The notes: generated by a model not told the origin, from the letters alone. DNA of 64,000 bases from an uncultured Clostridia bacterium (GCA_937895705.1 CALBKM010000038.1:20943-84942), one strand, 5' to 3'; counted from the first letter of the stretch, positions 9,599-19,267 are shown. Program-made: numbers and translations.

Positions 9599-10915
9599 TT
9601 AACCGGCTTCTTCCGAAAAAATCTCCTTTAACTGCAGTACCGTTTCTTCAAAGGTAAACTTCTCATCCGTTGCCTGACGTAAAAACTCATTAATCGCACT
9701 GTTCTTTTGTATTGCGTAATCGATTTCCGGATTGGAACCGGATTTATACGCCCCTATATTAATCAAATCCTCCGCATCCGAATAGGTGGCCAAAGTGCTT
9801 TTTAATTTACTTGCCAGCTTTTTGTGCTCCTTCGAAGCCACCGCACTCATAACTCGGGAAATACTCTGCAACACATCAATGGCCGGATAATGGTTTTTAT
9901 GTCCCAGCTTTCTGGATAAAATAATATGGCCGTCCAAAATACCTCTTGCGGTATCGGAAATCGGCTCGTTAAAATCATCACCGTCTACCAACACCGTGTA
10001 AATTCCGGTAATGGAACCTACCGCACCGTTTCCGGCACGTTCCAGAAGCTTCGGCATTTCCGCATACACACTGGGCGGATATCCTCTGGAAACCGGCGGT
10101 TCTCCCGCCGCCAGACCGATTTCCCGTTGTGCCATGGAAAAACGGGTCAGATTATCCAACATAAGCAAAACATCTTTTCCTTGATCTCTGAAATATTCCG
10201 CAATCGCTGTAGCGGTCTGTGCCGCTTTCTTTCGAATCAGCGCCGGCTTATCCGAGGTTGCAATAACAAGCACCGAACGTCGCATACCTTCCTCGCCCAA
10301 ATCGTGCTCGATAAACTCTCTGACCTCTCGGCCCCGCTCTCCGATTAACGCAATTACATTAATATCTGCCTTCGTATTCCGGGCTATCATACCCAGCAAT
10401 GTACTTTTTCCCACACCGGAGCCTGCAAAAATACCGATACGCTGGCCTTTTCCCAAGGTCAGCATTCCGTCGATTGCTTTCACTCCCAAAGGAAGTACAT
10501 CACGAATCAGTACGCGATCCATCGGATCCGGCGGTGTGGCATTTACTTCGTAATACTGATTTACATTCAATTCTTCCCCGTTTAACGGACGTCCGAGTCC
10601 GTCCAATGCCATCCCCAGAAGCTCCTCTCCCACCGGAACCTTTAAGGCTTCGGAACACAGCTCCACAATATCACCGATTCCGATTCCGGATACTTCTTCG
10701 TAAGGTGTCAGAAGTACTCTGTTGTCCCGGAATCCTACCACCTCAGCGCGAATCTGTCTTCCTTTGTCCGTGGAAGAAATCGTACAGACATCTCCCAGTT
10801 TAGCTTCCGGCCCGAGAGACTCTATGGTCAATCCGACAATTTTTACTACCTTGCCGTATTTTTTTACATAAGACCGCTCCCGCAGTTGTAAAAAGTCCTC
10901 GGTCAAAAAAGCCAT
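9599..10915 (-). CDS. fliI: Flagellum-specific ATPase FliI
   Basis: 438 aa, the standard length. Walker A is GIFAGSGVGKSTLLG, Walker B is VLLMLDNLTRF, and the F1-like segment MAQREIGLAAGEPPVSRGYP is present. It energises the flagellar type III export system with FliH and FliJ, its neighbours. The open frame extends upstream to 10936, but the ATG at 10915 follows an AGGAAAGG site located in the end of fliH and gives the usual MAFLTEDF-type start, one base after the fliH stop. Confidence 0.95.
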   Translation of the reverse strand: MAFLTEDFLQLRERSYVKKYGKVVKIVGLTIESLGPEAKLGDVCTISSTDKGRQIRAEVVGFRDNRVLLTPYEEVSGIGIGDIVELCSEALKVPVGEELLGMALDGLGRPLNGEELNVNQYYEVNATPPDPMDRVLIRDVLPLGVKAIDGMLTLGKGQRIGIFAGSGVGKSTLLGMIARNTKADINVIALIGERGREVREFIEHDLGEEGMRRSVLVIATSDKPALIRKKAAQTATAIAEYFRDQGKDVLLMLDNLTRFSMAQREIGLAAGEPPVSRGYPPSVYAEMPKLLERAGNGAVGSITGIYTVLVDGDDFNEPISDTARGILDGHIILSRKLGHKNHYPAIDVLQSISRVMSAVASKEHKKLASKLKSTLATYSDAEDLINIGAYKSGSNPEIDYAIQKNSAINEFLRQATDEKFTFEETVLQLKEIFSEEAG

Positions 10916-10916
10916 G

Positions 10917-11885
10917 CTACATCCTTTCCTGTACACTAAGCAGCCGGATATCCTGTATCAGGCCCTCCAGCTGTGTACCTAAACTGCAATCAATTATATT
11001 GGAATCCGTTTCGATCATGCATTCCCCCTTCTTTAAAAGGACATCCTGCACAACCTCCAAAACAACTTCCCGTTCAAACAAGGAGCGCAACCGCTCCGAC
11101 GCCGCCTTAACTTCTTCCAAATCTTCTTTGGAAACCTTAATCAGGTAAGAATTGCTTCTGTCCGCTTCGTTTAAGGCCTTTGTCACCAGATGCGTCACAA
11201 TTCCTTTTCTGGATTCCAAGCAAACTCCGGTCAGACTTTCCAACAACTTTACCACGACTTCGGTGGCCTGCGGCTCCAACTCTCTGGCCTTGCTCTCATA
11301 GGCTTCCGCAAGCCGGCGCTCCTGTTCCTCGCAAGCGGCCGACCAGGCTTCCTGTTCCTCCAAAAGCCGTTGCTTGCCGGCTTCGTAGCCTTCCCGCCTT
11401 GCCGCCTCGAAAATTTCGTTTTTCTCGTTTTCCGCATCCTGTCGCGCTTTTGCCTTTACCTGTTCGCCCTGGGCTCGGGCCTGTTCGAGAATGACATCCG
11501 CCTGTGTACGAATGGCTTTTTCCATCTCGATTTTTATGGCAAGCTTTTCCGCCCCGGTAATCTCTGCTTTTATTTTCTGACGTTCTTCCTCCCGCCAGGC
11601 TTCCAGTGCCGCTTCGTTTTTCAAAGCCCGGAGGGCACGTGTCGTCGGGTCTTCCGCCGGAATATCAGAACCGGTTCCTTCTTCGGTCTCAGCTCCTTCT
11701 TCTCCGGAAAAGTCCGCAATTGCGGGAATTTCGCTGCCTTCCGTCAACGAAACCGCGGAAAGGCCTCCCACAAAAGCCCCTGCCAATACCGCTTCCGCAA
11801 CCTTCGCATGAATCTGTTCTTCCCGTTGCCCCACGTCTATCTTTTTCATTTCTTCCTTATAGCGTACCGAATACGCCTTTATCAT
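10917..11885 (-). CDS. fliH: Flagellar assembly protein FliH
   Basis: 322 aa, longer than Enterobacterial FliH. It has a very charged, Ala/Glu-rich central coiled coil (about residues 90-200) and a conserved V-type-ATPase-E-like C-terminus (about 215-320). FliH regulates FliI and docks it at the export gate. The start is ATG 11885, one base after the fliG stop; the better-spaced alternative is TTG at 11894, and the GGAGG lies inside fliG. Assignment rests on position between fliG and fliI and on the C-terminal domain. Confidence 0.88.
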   Translation of the reverse strand: MIKAYSVRYKEEMKKIDVGQREEQIHAKVAEAVLAGAFVGGLSAVSLTEGSEIPAIADFSGEEGAETEEGTGSDIPAEDPTTRALRALKNEAALEAWREEERQKIKAEITGAEKLAIKIEMEKAIRTQADVILEQARAQGEQVKAKARQDAENEKNEIFEAARREGYEAGKQRLLEEQEAWSAACEEQERRLAEAYESKARELEPQATEVVVKLLESLTGVCLESRKGIVTHLVTKALNEADRSNSYLIKVSKEDLEEVKAASERLRSLFEREVVLEVVQDVLLKKGECMIETDSNIIDCSLGTQLEGLIQDIRLLSVQERM

Positions 11886-11886
11886 A

Positions 11887-12900
11887 TTAGACAACGATCT
11901 CGTCACCTCCGCCTCTGGAAATAACAATTTCTCCGGAGTCCTCTAACTTACGAATAATATTAACAATCTTCTGCTGTGCTTCTTCTACATCCTTCAAACG
12001 AACCGGACCCATGAAGTCCATATCATCCTTAATCATAGCCACCAGACGCTTGGACAAGTTATTAAAGATAACCGTCTGTACTTCTTCGTTGGCACTCTTA
12101 AGAGCGGTTGCAAGCTCGTTATTATCCACCTCACGCAACACACGCTGAATGGAACGATCGTCCAGAGAAAGAATATCCTCGAATACGAACATCTTTCTGC
12201 GAATCTCGTCTGCAAGTTCCGGCTCTTCGATTTCGAGAGTTTCCATAATGTGTTTTTCCGTACCGCGGTCCACGGTATTCAAAATCTCTACGATTGCATC
12301 CACACCGCCGGCGATGGTGTAATCCTGGTTCACTAAAGAAGCCAGCTTACGCTCCAATACATGCTCCACATCGCGGATGGTATCCGGAGATGTACGGTCC
12401 ATCTGCGCGATACGCTTTGCAACATCCGCCTGCTTATCCGGAGACAACGCACTGACAATGGTCGCCGCCTGTCCTGCGGAAAGGTAAGACAAAATAAGAG
12501 CAATCGTCTGAGAATTTTCATCCTGAATAAAGTTAAGCAACTGGCTCGGATCCGTCTTTCTTACAAACTCGAACGGACGAACCTGCAGGGAATCGGTAAG
12601 CTTTCCGATGATTTCCCTCGCCTTTTCCGCACCGAAGGACTTCTCGAGCAAGTCGTTGGCATAACTGATACCACCCTCGGTAACATACTGCTGTGCCAGA
12701 CAAACTTCGTAAAATTCGTCCAACACCTCATCCTTTACGGAAGGAGTAATATTTTTTGTATTGGCAATTTCAAGGGTCAGCTGTTCCACTTCGTCTTCCT
12801 TTAAGAACTTAAACACCTTGGACGCCCGTTCCGGTCCCACAATGATAAACAGAATCGCTGCCTTTTGTATTCCGTTTAAATCCAAAGATCTGGCTGCCAT
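11887..12900 (-). CDS. fliG: Flagellar motor switch protein FliG
   Basis: 337 aa, the standard length. It has three armadillo-like regions: an N-terminal FliF-binding part (NGIQKAAILFIIVGPE), a middle part with DPSQLLNFIQDENSQTIALI, and a C-terminal torque domain with the charged helix FVFEDILSLDDRSIQRVLRE that contacts MotA. It is the rotor part of the C-ring. A strong RBS (GGAGGAG) precedes the ATG. Confidence 0.95.
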   Translation of the reverse strand: MAARSLDLNGIQKAAILFIIVGPERASKVFKFLKEDEVEQLTLEIANTKNITPSVKDEVLDEFYEVCLAQQYVTEGGISYANDLLEKSFGAEKAREIIGKLTDSLQVRPFEFVRKTDPSQLLNFIQDENSQTIALILSYLSAGQAATIVSALSPDKQADVAKRIAQMDRTSPDTIRDVEHVLERKLASLVNQDYTIAGGVDAIVEILNTVDRGTEKHIMETLEIEEPELADEIRRKMFVFEDILSLDDRSIQRVLREVDNNELATALKSANEEVQTVIFNNLSKRLVAMIKDDMDFMGPVRLKDVEEAQQKIVNIIRKLEDSGEIVISRGGGDEIVV

Positions 12901-12921
12901 ATCGTCTCCTCCTTCCTCGTT

Positions 12922-14523
12922 TTAATACTCATCATTCAACCAGGTCCGCAACAGCATCGCCACAGACTCCGGATTTTCATCAAAGAACTTTTCTATCAAA
13001 ATTCTGGTTTCGGACTTCTCACCGAACTCAACATCCTCCAGAGAAGCATTGTTTCCGTGCTCCGCTAAAATCTCGGAATAATTGAGTTCCGGTTCTACTT
13101 CCGTTACCTCTACCGGCTTCATTCCGCGGAATACAACGTATGCCAAGAACGCCAGCAACAGAATCGCCAATACAATGGTCAGAATAAACTCCCAGTTTAC
13201 CGGCTCCTCCAACTCCTCCACAAACTTATACTGGTCATAGGTCGTAATATGTATGTTTTCTACCGGAATACCTGTTGCCTTTGCCACCATCTGGTACAAA
13301 TCCTCCGACGGCTCCGTTTTTACCGGTTTTCCGAACAGAAGCTGAAACTGCTCATAAGTCATGTCCTCGGTCAAAAGCTCCTTTTCCCGAAGTTCCGCTT
13401 CCGTCACCTCTTCCACATGAGTCGCTACCACGCTGATGGTGGAAGTATCCTTATCTACCACGCCGGTTTCATAAATCTCATTGGAAATCTGCTTATTATA
13501 TATCATGTCATAGGATTCGGAATCGATAGAAGAACTTCCTCCCAAACCGTTTACAAGCATATAATCCACTTCATCATTGGAATCCGTTCCCGGAATATCT
13601 CCGCTCTCGGTCACTCCCGTAGCGGAATAGGATTCGTAATGGGACTGGTAACCCTGTTCCATATCCGGATTGTCCGGATAATACCGTTCGGTATAGACCT
13701 CTTTCCTATCCATATTTACGGTAATGGACGGCATAACCTCCGTCAGCTGGTACTGACATGCGGCAAAACCCGCATACACCAAATTTTTATAAGCCAAAGA
13801 GATTTCGTCTTTAAAGGCTTTGATTTCATCATGGGTCGGTTCCTCGTCCTCCGGCTTCGGACCGTCGTAAAGAATCACACCGTACTGGTTTACCACACGA
13901 ATCTCTTCCGTAGAAGAATTTCCCAAAGCATGGGCCACCGCCACCGCAACAGCCTCCGGTGTAACATCCTCGTCAAACTCCTTGTTTGTGGTCAGAAAGA
14001 CACTGGCAGGAATGTTTTTCTTTGCGGTTAAAATCGTAGTGGAAGAATCCTGCGGCACATAGTTAATCGATGCCTTATCAATTCCTACCCAGGATTCGAT
14101 ATTCCGCTTTAAATCGGACTGAAGATACAAATGGTTTCTGGTCAGGCGCTCTCCGCTGGTGGTGCTGATACTGGTATTTAACAAATCATCAATACCGAAT
14201 CCGACCTCCTGTAAATCGCTCTGGGCCACCAAAACCACCGCGTCCGTCTGACGTTTCCGGTCCACCTCTACCGTCAGATTGTCATCCAAAAGCTTATACT
14301 TAATCCCGTTTTCGTCAAGCAACTGCACCACTCCGGTGGCAATGTTGGTGGTTTCAAAGGTAGACAGCGTCACATACTTTGTCCTGCTTAAAAGCACAAT
14401 AAGAATAGCAAGCGCCAAAATCACACCGGAAAATACGGTGACGATAATGGTCTTCTGCTTACTTGTATACTTATTCCATAACTCCAATAACCGCTTTGGA
14501 AGCTCTTTTAACCTCTCCTGCAT
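12922..14523 (-). CDS. fliF: Flagellar MS-ring protein FliF
   Basis: 533 aa. Membrane helix 1 is at about residues 27-47 and helix 2 at about 433-455. Between them lie the YscJ/FliF ring-building domains, including SWVGIDKASINYVPQ and ASVFLTTNKE. The C-terminal tail, with the FliG-binding end FFDENPESVAMLLRTWL, is cytoplasmic. FliF is the first structure assembled and forms the membrane platform for export gate and rotor. Gene order fliE-fliF-fliG is canonical. Confidence 0.95.
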   Translation of the reverse strand: MQERLKELPKRLLELWNKYTSKQKTIIVTVFSGVILALAILIVLLSRTKYVTLSTFETTNIATGVVQLLDENGIKYKLLDDNLTVEVDRKRQTDAVVLVAQSDLQEVGFGIDDLLNTSISTTSGERLTRNHLYLQSDLKRNIESWVGIDKASINYVPQDSSTTILTAKKNIPASVFLTTNKEFDEDVTPEAVAVAVAHALGNSSTEEIRVVNQYGVILYDGPKPEDEEPTHDEIKAFKDEISLAYKNLVYAGFAACQYQLTEVMPSITVNMDRKEVYTERYYPDNPDMEQGYQSHYESYSATGVTESGDIPGTDSNDEVDYMLVNGLGGSSSIDSESYDMIYNKQISNEIYETGVVDKDTSTISVVATHVEEVTEAELREKELLTEDMTYEQFQLLFGKPVKTEPSEDLYQMVAKATGIPVENIHITTYDQYKFVEELEEPVNWEFILTIVLAILLLAFLAYVVFRGMKPVEVTEVEPELNYSEILAEHGNNASLEDVEFGEKSETRILIEKFFDENPESVAMLLRTWLNDEY

Positions 14524-14559
14524 AATGGCTGCTCCTTTGTATCAATCTATAAAAATAAG

Positions 14560-14874
14560 TTAAAACTGCATCTGCATCAATTCCTTATATGCATCCAGTA
14601 CACCGTTCCGGATAGCTACCGTATACTGTAAGGACAGATTCGCCTTGTTCTGGGCAATGAGCAAATCGTGTACATTGTCGTTGAGCCCCAGCATATAAGA
14701 CATCTGTGCCTCTTCCGCTTCATGGGTATAGCGGTTTGTTTCCTCCAAAAGACCGATAGCGGACTGATACAGAGCCTCAAAGGCTCCCGAACCTTCCTTC
14801 TTGTCTTTTACGGCATTTACTTGAAATCCGCCGTCCAACGCCTGAATTTTATTAATCGGTGCAATCAAACTCAT
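14560..14874 (-). CDS. fliE: Flagellar hook-basal body protein FliE
   Basis: 104 aa, typical for FliE. It shows the C-terminal helical motif: ANLSLQYTVAIRNGVLDAYK is close to the family's 'l.l.~v.vRnk~~~aY.eim' ending. FliE joins the MS ring to the rod. It lies between flgC and fliF, in the usual order. Confidence 0.92.
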   Translation of the reverse strand: MSLIAPINKIQALDGGFQVNAVKDKKEGSGAFEALYQSAIGLLEETNRYTHEAEEAQMSYMLGLNDNVHDLLIAQNKANLSLQYTVAIRNGVLDAYKELMQMQF

Positions 14875-14952
14875 ACCGTCTCATCCTTTCATCCGGCCGT
14901 TTCCGGCCCTCTACCTGCGATTTACCGTCGACAACACTTTGTTCTCATGGGA

Positions 14953-15411
14953 TTATTTGCCGATTTCAAGTCCCTTAAGCGCCATATTCTTTGTAGCGTT
15001 AAACGCAGTTACATTTGCTTCAAAAGAACGGGTAGCATCGATAAGATTCGTCATCTCCGTTACCGTATTTACATTCGGCATGGTCACATAACCGTCCTCA
15101 TCCGCATCCGGATGTGCCGGGTCGTACACCATCTTCATCGGCGTTACATGGTCCTCCGCAATTCCGGTGATTTTAACACCGTCTCCCAATCCGTCGCTCT
15201 TTCTGGAAATTCCGGTCTGCATTGCCGTCAATATCGATTCGAAATTGGAATCGTTCTTCTCCGCAAACACGACGGTCTGACGACGATATACATCACCGTT
15301 TTCGTCTCTGGTTGTATTTACATTCGCAATATTCTGGGAAATAATATCCATTCGTGTACGCTGTGCCGACATTCCGCTGGCACTGACATTTAAAGAACCC
15401 ATTAAAGACAT
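14953..15411 (-). CDS. flgC: Flagellar proximal rod protein FlgC
   Basis: 152 aa. The N-terminal rod signature SLMGSLNVSASGMSAQRTRM is followed by QNIANVNTT, and the C-terminus (SFEANVTAFNATKNM) is characteristic of FlgC. It is exported and forms the proximal rod with FlgB. A longer open frame begins at 15444, but the ATG at 15411, after an AGGAGAGG-type site, gives the conserved FlgC start. Confidence 0.94.
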   Translation of the reverse strand: MSLMGSLNVSASGMSAQRTRMDIISQNIANVNTTRDENGDVYRRQTVVFAEKNDSNFESILTAMQTGISRKSDGLGDGVKITGIAEDHVTPMKMVYDPAHPDADEDGYVTMPNVNTVTEMTNLIDATRSFEANVTAFNATKNMALKGLEIGK

Positions 15412-15482
15412 AGGCCTCTCCTTTCCGCATAAACCGTTATGCACTCTATATGTAATTAACCTTTATACACACCGAAAAGCCG

Positions 15483-15869
15483 TTACCGCTGTAACACGGA
15501 ACGGATTCTGGAAAACTCCTGTGTCATGGAATCCAGTAAAGCATAATACTTTAACTGGTTGTCCGCCAAATATGCAGACTCGGTGTCGATATCCACATTA
15601 TTGCCGTCTTTACGGTAATCAAGCGTTGCGTGGTCCAAATAGGTGGTAGACCCCAGTTTGGACAAATCCATGTTCTTCACCTTCTTCGACAACGCATCTC
15701 TTCCGGTCAATTCTTTTGCCAGATACGTTTCAAAGGTAACATCGCTTCTTTTAAAGTCCGGCGTATCGACATTTGCGATATTATTGGCAATGACTTCGTT
15801 ACGCTTCCAGGAGGCGTCTGCCGCCTTATCAAGCACATTTACAAAGCTAAAAGCATCTGAACCTATCAT
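15483..15869 (-). CDS. flgB: Flagellar proximal rod protein FlgB
   Basis: 128 aa, first gene of the flagellar operon. The motif EVIANNIANVDTPDFKRSDV is the FlgB signature, and the C-terminal helix (YYALLDSMTQEFSRIRSVL) closes the rod subunit. The ATG at 15869 is preferred over a GTG at 15878, because the AAAGGAA site abuts the GTG and is well spaced from the ATG. A promoter lies directly upstream. Confidence 0.94.
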   Translation of the reverse strand: MIGSDAFSFVNVLDKAADASWKRNEVIANNIANVDTPDFKRSDVTFETYLAKELTGRDALSKKVKNMDLSKLGSTTYLDHATLDYRKDGNNVDIDTESAYLADNQLKYYALLDSMTQEFSRIRSVLQR

Positions 15870-15892
15870 AGGATACACTTCCTTTCAATACT

Positions 15893-15920
15893 ATTATATC
15901 GAACTTTTGTAAAAACACAA
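15893..15920 (-). promoter_or_regulatory. Candidate vegetative promoter of the flagellar operon
   Basis: On the minus strand TTGTGT (15920-15915) and TATAAT (15898-15893) are separated by 16 nt, 24 nt upstream of the flgB start. The -10 is perfect; the -35 matches TTGACA at 4 of 6 positions. In Bacillus the fla/che operon is also driven mainly by a SigA promoter in front of flgB. Confidence 0.55.
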
Positions 15921-15984
15921 GATATATTTACAAAATTCCGTGTTTTTAGTGAAAAAATACTAGGGGTTGTGCTTCTGCGTGTAT

Positions 15985-16153
15985 GCGCGTTCGCATGACC
16001 CCGCAACTTATTTCGTGCAAGCAGTGCTCTGCACCGCCCTCACTTCGCGGCTTAGCCGCTCAGTCGTGGGCGCGTTCGCATGACTGCGCAACTGCATGCG
16101 AGCAAGCTCGCACCGTTTGCTCGCATGCTCACTTTGCTTGCACGGACATTGTC
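15985..16153. repeat. GC-rich palindromic intergenic repeat cluster
   Basis: The codY-flgB gap (379 bases in all) holds an unusually GC-rich block. It has a near-direct repeat (GCGCGTTCGCATGAC at about 15987 and 16068, each followed by CGCAACT after two differing bases). It also has a perfect 12-bp stem GCATGCGAGCAA / TTGCTCGCATGC at about 16095-16130, plus smaller hairpins such as GCGGC-tta-GCCGC. No supported gene is inside. It looks like a composite of small palindromic repeats of a kind common between genes in this bacterial group; I know of no function. Confidence 0.6.
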
Positions 16154-16160
16154 TACACGC

Positions 16161-16196
16161 AAAAAGGGACTTTTGAGCAGACTCAAAAATCCCTTT
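16161..16196 (-). terminator. Rho-independent terminator of codY
   Basis: The inverted repeat AAAGGGAcTTTTGAG (16163-16177) / CTCAAAAaTCCCTTT (16182-16196) has one mismatch. On the minus strand the stem ends in a T-tract at 16165-16161. It lies about 50 nt after the codY stop. Confidence 0.8.
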
Positions 16197-16248
16197 ACCG
16201 TCTAACCGGAATCCGTCCCGGTCATACCCATATTCAATTGCACAAAGC

Positions 16249-17013
16249 TTACAGCTTCTTTAACTCATCGAATACAACGTCGTTTAAAACCTTAATGTAA
16301 GTACCCTTCATACCGGAAGAACGGGACTCGATAACACCCGCACTCTCAAACTTACGAAGCGCATTTACGATAACGGAACGGGTAATTCCCACACGATCCG
16401 CAATCTTACTTGCAACAAGAATGCCTTCGTTACCTTCCAGTTCATCAAAGATATGTGTAATCGCCTCCAACTCAGAAAAAGAAAGCGTGCTGATTGCAGA
16501 ACGAACAATCTGTACCTTACGATTCTCTTCCGCATTCTCTTCATTTACGGAACGCATCATTTCAAGTCCTACTACGGTGGTACCGTACTCACTTAAAATA
16601 ATATCATCGATGGAATAGCTGGCACCCTTTTTGTAAATGAACAAGGTTCCGAGGCGCTCCCCCGCAATGTCAATCGGTAAAATAATCGCCTGATACTTTT
16701 CTACCTCAGGGAAAGAGAAACCGAGAGTCTCAAGATTTACATTTTCCTTAGTGGAAAGAATATTTAAAAGACGCTCGTTTAACAAGCCGTCGATATATCC
16801 TCCCACTGCATCCTTAATCAACTCTTCGATTGTTTCTACATCGTTACGATTTTTGATACCGAGAACCTTACCCTTTTTACTGATCACCAAAATGTTCGAT
16901 TCCAAGATTTCTCCAAGCACCAGACAAATATCATTGAACACAACCTTGTGAGATGTATTGTTGTGTAATAACTTATTGATTTTTCTGGTCTTATCCAATA
17001 ACTGTACGCTCAC
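16249..17013 (-). CDS. codY: GTP-sensing transcriptional repressor CodY
   Basis: 254 aa, the normal CodY length. The N-terminal GAF domain (about residues 1-155) binds branched-chain amino acids in known homologues. The C-terminal winged helix carries ASKIADRVGITRSVIVNALR, a nearly invariant CodY stretch. It represses amino-acid uptake/biosynthesis and often motility and virulence genes when nutrients are plentiful. The start is a GTG at 17013, eight bases after AGGAG. The position next to flgB resembles the codY-flgB arrangement of Bacillus. Confidence 0.96.
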   Translation of the reverse strand: MSVQLLDKTRKINKLLHNNTSHKVVFNDICLVLGEILESNILVISKKGKVLGIKNRNDVETIEELIKDAVGGYIDGLLNERLLNILSTKENVNLETLGFSFPEVEKYQAIILPIDIAGERLGTLFIYKKGASYSIDDIILSEYGTTVVGLEMMRSVNEENAEENRKVQIVRSAISTLSFSELEAITHIFDELEGNEGILVASKIADRVGITRSVIVNALRKFESAGVIESRSSGMKGTYIKVLNDVVFDELKKL

Positions 17014-17077
17014 GGTAACTCCTTTCCGGCAGAAAATAAACTGCCCAACATCTCCAATACGTTATCTATTTTTTTAT

Positions 17078-17106
17078 ATTATATCATAGTTTTTTTCGAA
17101 AAACAA
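17078..17106 (-). promoter_or_regulatory. codY promoter
   Basis: On the minus strand TTGTTT (17106-17101) and TATAAT (17083-17078) are 17 nt apart, in the 154-nt gap between topA and codY and about 65 nt upstream of the GTG start. I see no separate terminator for topA in this gap. Confidence 0.6.
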
Positions 17107-17167
17107 GTGCAAAATAAACATTTGACACACTACGACATATTTTGTTCACACAAAAGAGAATTTCCTT

Positions 17168-19243
17168 CTATTTCTCTTTCATTTCCACATAACCGCATTC
17201 TTCCGAAGCACATGCCAGTTTATTTCCTTTTTCCACCAGAACTCCGCCGCATTGCGGGCATTTCTTCCCCGACGGCTTCTGCCATGCCATGAAATCACAC
17301 TCCGGATTTGCTTCACAACCATAATAACGTCTGCCCTTCTTGGTTTTGCGGACAACCACTTCTTTTCCGCACACAGGACAGGCTACACCGATTTTCTCCA
17401 GATACGGCTTGGTATTGCGACATTCCGGAAAGCCCGGGCATGCCAGGAATTTTCCGTGAGGACCATACTTGATTACCATCTGTCTTCCGCATACTTCACA
17501 GGTCACATCGGAAACCTCGTCTTCAATCTCGATATTTTCCAACTCTTGTTCCGCATTCGCCAAAGACTCTTCCAAATCCGGATAGAAATTTCTGATAATT
17601 GTTTTCCAGTAAACATCCCCGTTTTCCACCGCGTCGAGAAGTGCTTCCATGGTTGCTGTGAAATTCACGTCAACAATAGAACCAAATGCCTGCTGCATAA
17701 TGCGGTTTACTGCTTCACCGATTTCGGTCACATATAAATTTTTATTCTCTTTTACTACATAACGTCTTGCCAAAATAGTCGTGATGGTCGGAGCATAGGT
17801 ACTCGGACGTCCGATTCCCAGTTCTTCCAACGTCTTTACCAACGATGCTTCGTTATAATGGGCCGGCGGGGAGGTAAAATGACGAGCAGGGAACAACTCC
17901 TCCAGCTTAATTACGGAATCACGAGTCAGATTCTTTAAGAAACCTCCCGTCACCTCATCCGTATCCTCTTCGTCCTCCGGACAATACACCGCCATAAAGC
18001 CGTCAAATACCAGTTCCGAGGTAGTCGCCGTAAAGCGATATCCGCCACCGTCAAGCTTAACGGTAGCCGTTTCATATCTCGCTGCCTGCATACGGCTGGC
18101 AATAAAACGCTTCCAAATCAGCTGATATAATCGAAACAAATCTCTGGAAAGAGACTCCTTCACCGTTGCCGGTGTCAAATCCACATAGGTCGGACGAATT
18201 GCTTCGTGAGCGTCCTGAATCTTTTTTTTGTCCGCCTTCTTCTGCTCCGATTCCATAACAGAGTTCGCACCGTAATTATCCGAAACAAACTGCTTCGCAG
18301 CTGCATCCGCTTCCTCCGACACACGAATGGAGTCGGTACGAAGATAGGTAATCAAACCGACCGTTCCATGACCCTTCACGTCCACACCTTCGTACAACTG
18401 CTGTGCCAGACGCATCGTCTTCTGGGTAGAGAAATTCAGTGTCTTTGCAGCTTCCTGTTGCAATGTACTGGTTGTAAACGGCGGCGCCGGCTGACGCTTC
18501 CGCTCACCCATCTTAATCTCACTCACCTTGAACTCGGCGTTCTTCACTGTCGCCAGAATCCTATTTGCCTCATCCTCGGAAGAAATGGCTACCTTTCCGT
18601 CGCTTGTTCCGTAGAACTTCGCCCGAAACGGCTTCTTCATTCCCTTTACGGAAAAATCCGCATCCAGTGTCCAATATTCCTGTGGAACAAACGCATTGAT
18701 TTCTTCTTCTCTGTCACAAATAATGCGAAGTGCAACAGATTGTACACGTCCCGCACTTAAGCCCCTCTTTACTTTATCCCAAAGAAGCGGACTGATCCGG
18801 TAACCGATCATACGGTCCAGAATACGTCTTGCCTGTTGGGCATCCACCAGATTCATATCGATACCGCGAGCTTCTTTTATAGAATTACGTACTGCATTTT
18901 TGGTAACCTCATTAAAGGTAATACGCTTTACTTCCTCTTGCGGAATCTTTAAGGCTTCCGCAAGATGCCAGCTGATTGCCTCTCCCTCACGGTCGGGGTC
19001 CGTTGCCAGATATACTTTTTCCGCTTTTTTTACTTCCTTACGAAGTTTTGCAAGAATATCTCCTTTTCCGCGAATTGTAATATATCTCGGTTCATAGTCG
19101 TTTTCCACGTCAATCCCCATACGACTTTTCGGAATATCCCGTACATGACCGTTGGATGCAAGCACCTCATAATTGGCTCCCAAAAACTTTTTAATGGTCT
19201 TTGCTTTTGAAGGAGATTCCACAATCAGTAAATTCTTTGCCAT
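17168..19243 (-). CDS. topA: DNA topoisomerase I
   Basis: 691 aa type IA topoisomerase. The N-terminal Toprim domain starts NLLIVESPSKAKTIKKFLG and includes the acidic cluster YLATDPDREGEA. The active-site tyrosine is in VGLITYLRTDSIRVS. Three C-terminal zinc ribbons with CxxC pairs (from about residue 575: CEVCGRQMV, CPVCGKEVV, CPQCGGVLV) bind single-stranded DNA and RNA polymerase. It relaxes negative supercoils. It lies downstream of dprA, an order common in Firmicutes. Confidence 0.97.
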   Translation of the reverse strand: MAKNLLIVESPSKAKTIKKFLGANYEVLASNGHVRDIPKSRMGIDVENDYEPRYITIRGKGDILAKLRKEVKKAEKVYLATDPDREGEAISWHLAEALKIPQEEVKRITFNEVTKNAVRNSIKEARGIDMNLVDAQQARRILDRMIGYRISPLLWDKVKRGLSAGRVQSVALRIICDREEEINAFVPQEYWTLDADFSVKGMKKPFRAKFYGTSDGKVAISSEDEANRILATVKNAEFKVSEIKMGERKRQPAPPFTTSTLQQEAAKTLNFSTQKTMRLAQQLYEGVDVKGHGTVGLITYLRTDSIRVSEEADAAAKQFVSDNYGANSVMESEQKKADKKKIQDAHEAIRPTYVDLTPATVKESLSRDLFRLYQLIWKRFIASRMQAARYETATVKLDGGGYRFTATTSELVFDGFMAVYCPEDEEDTDEVTGGFLKNLTRDSVIKLEELFPARHFTSPPAHYNEASLVKTLEELGIGRPSTYAPTITTILARRYVVKENKNLYVTEIGEAVNRIMQQAFGSIVDVNFTATMEALLDAVENGDVYWKTIIRNFYPDLEESLANAEQELENIEIEDEVSDVTCEVCGRQMVIKYGPHGKFLACPGFPECRNTKPYLEKIGVACPVCGKEVVVRKTKKGRRYYGCEANPECDFMAWQKPSGKKCPQCGGVLVEKGNKLACASEECGYVEMKEK

Positions 19244-19267
19244 TTGCCGTCCTTACCTTTCCTTAAG

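Noticed and set aside
15985..16153. CRISPR array
   Set aside because: The repeats are few, unequal in spacing and palindromic, with no regular spacers and no cas genes.
15983..16300. 105-codon plus-strand frame in the codY-flgB gap
   Set aside because: It runs through the palindromic repeat and into codY antisense; no ribosome site.
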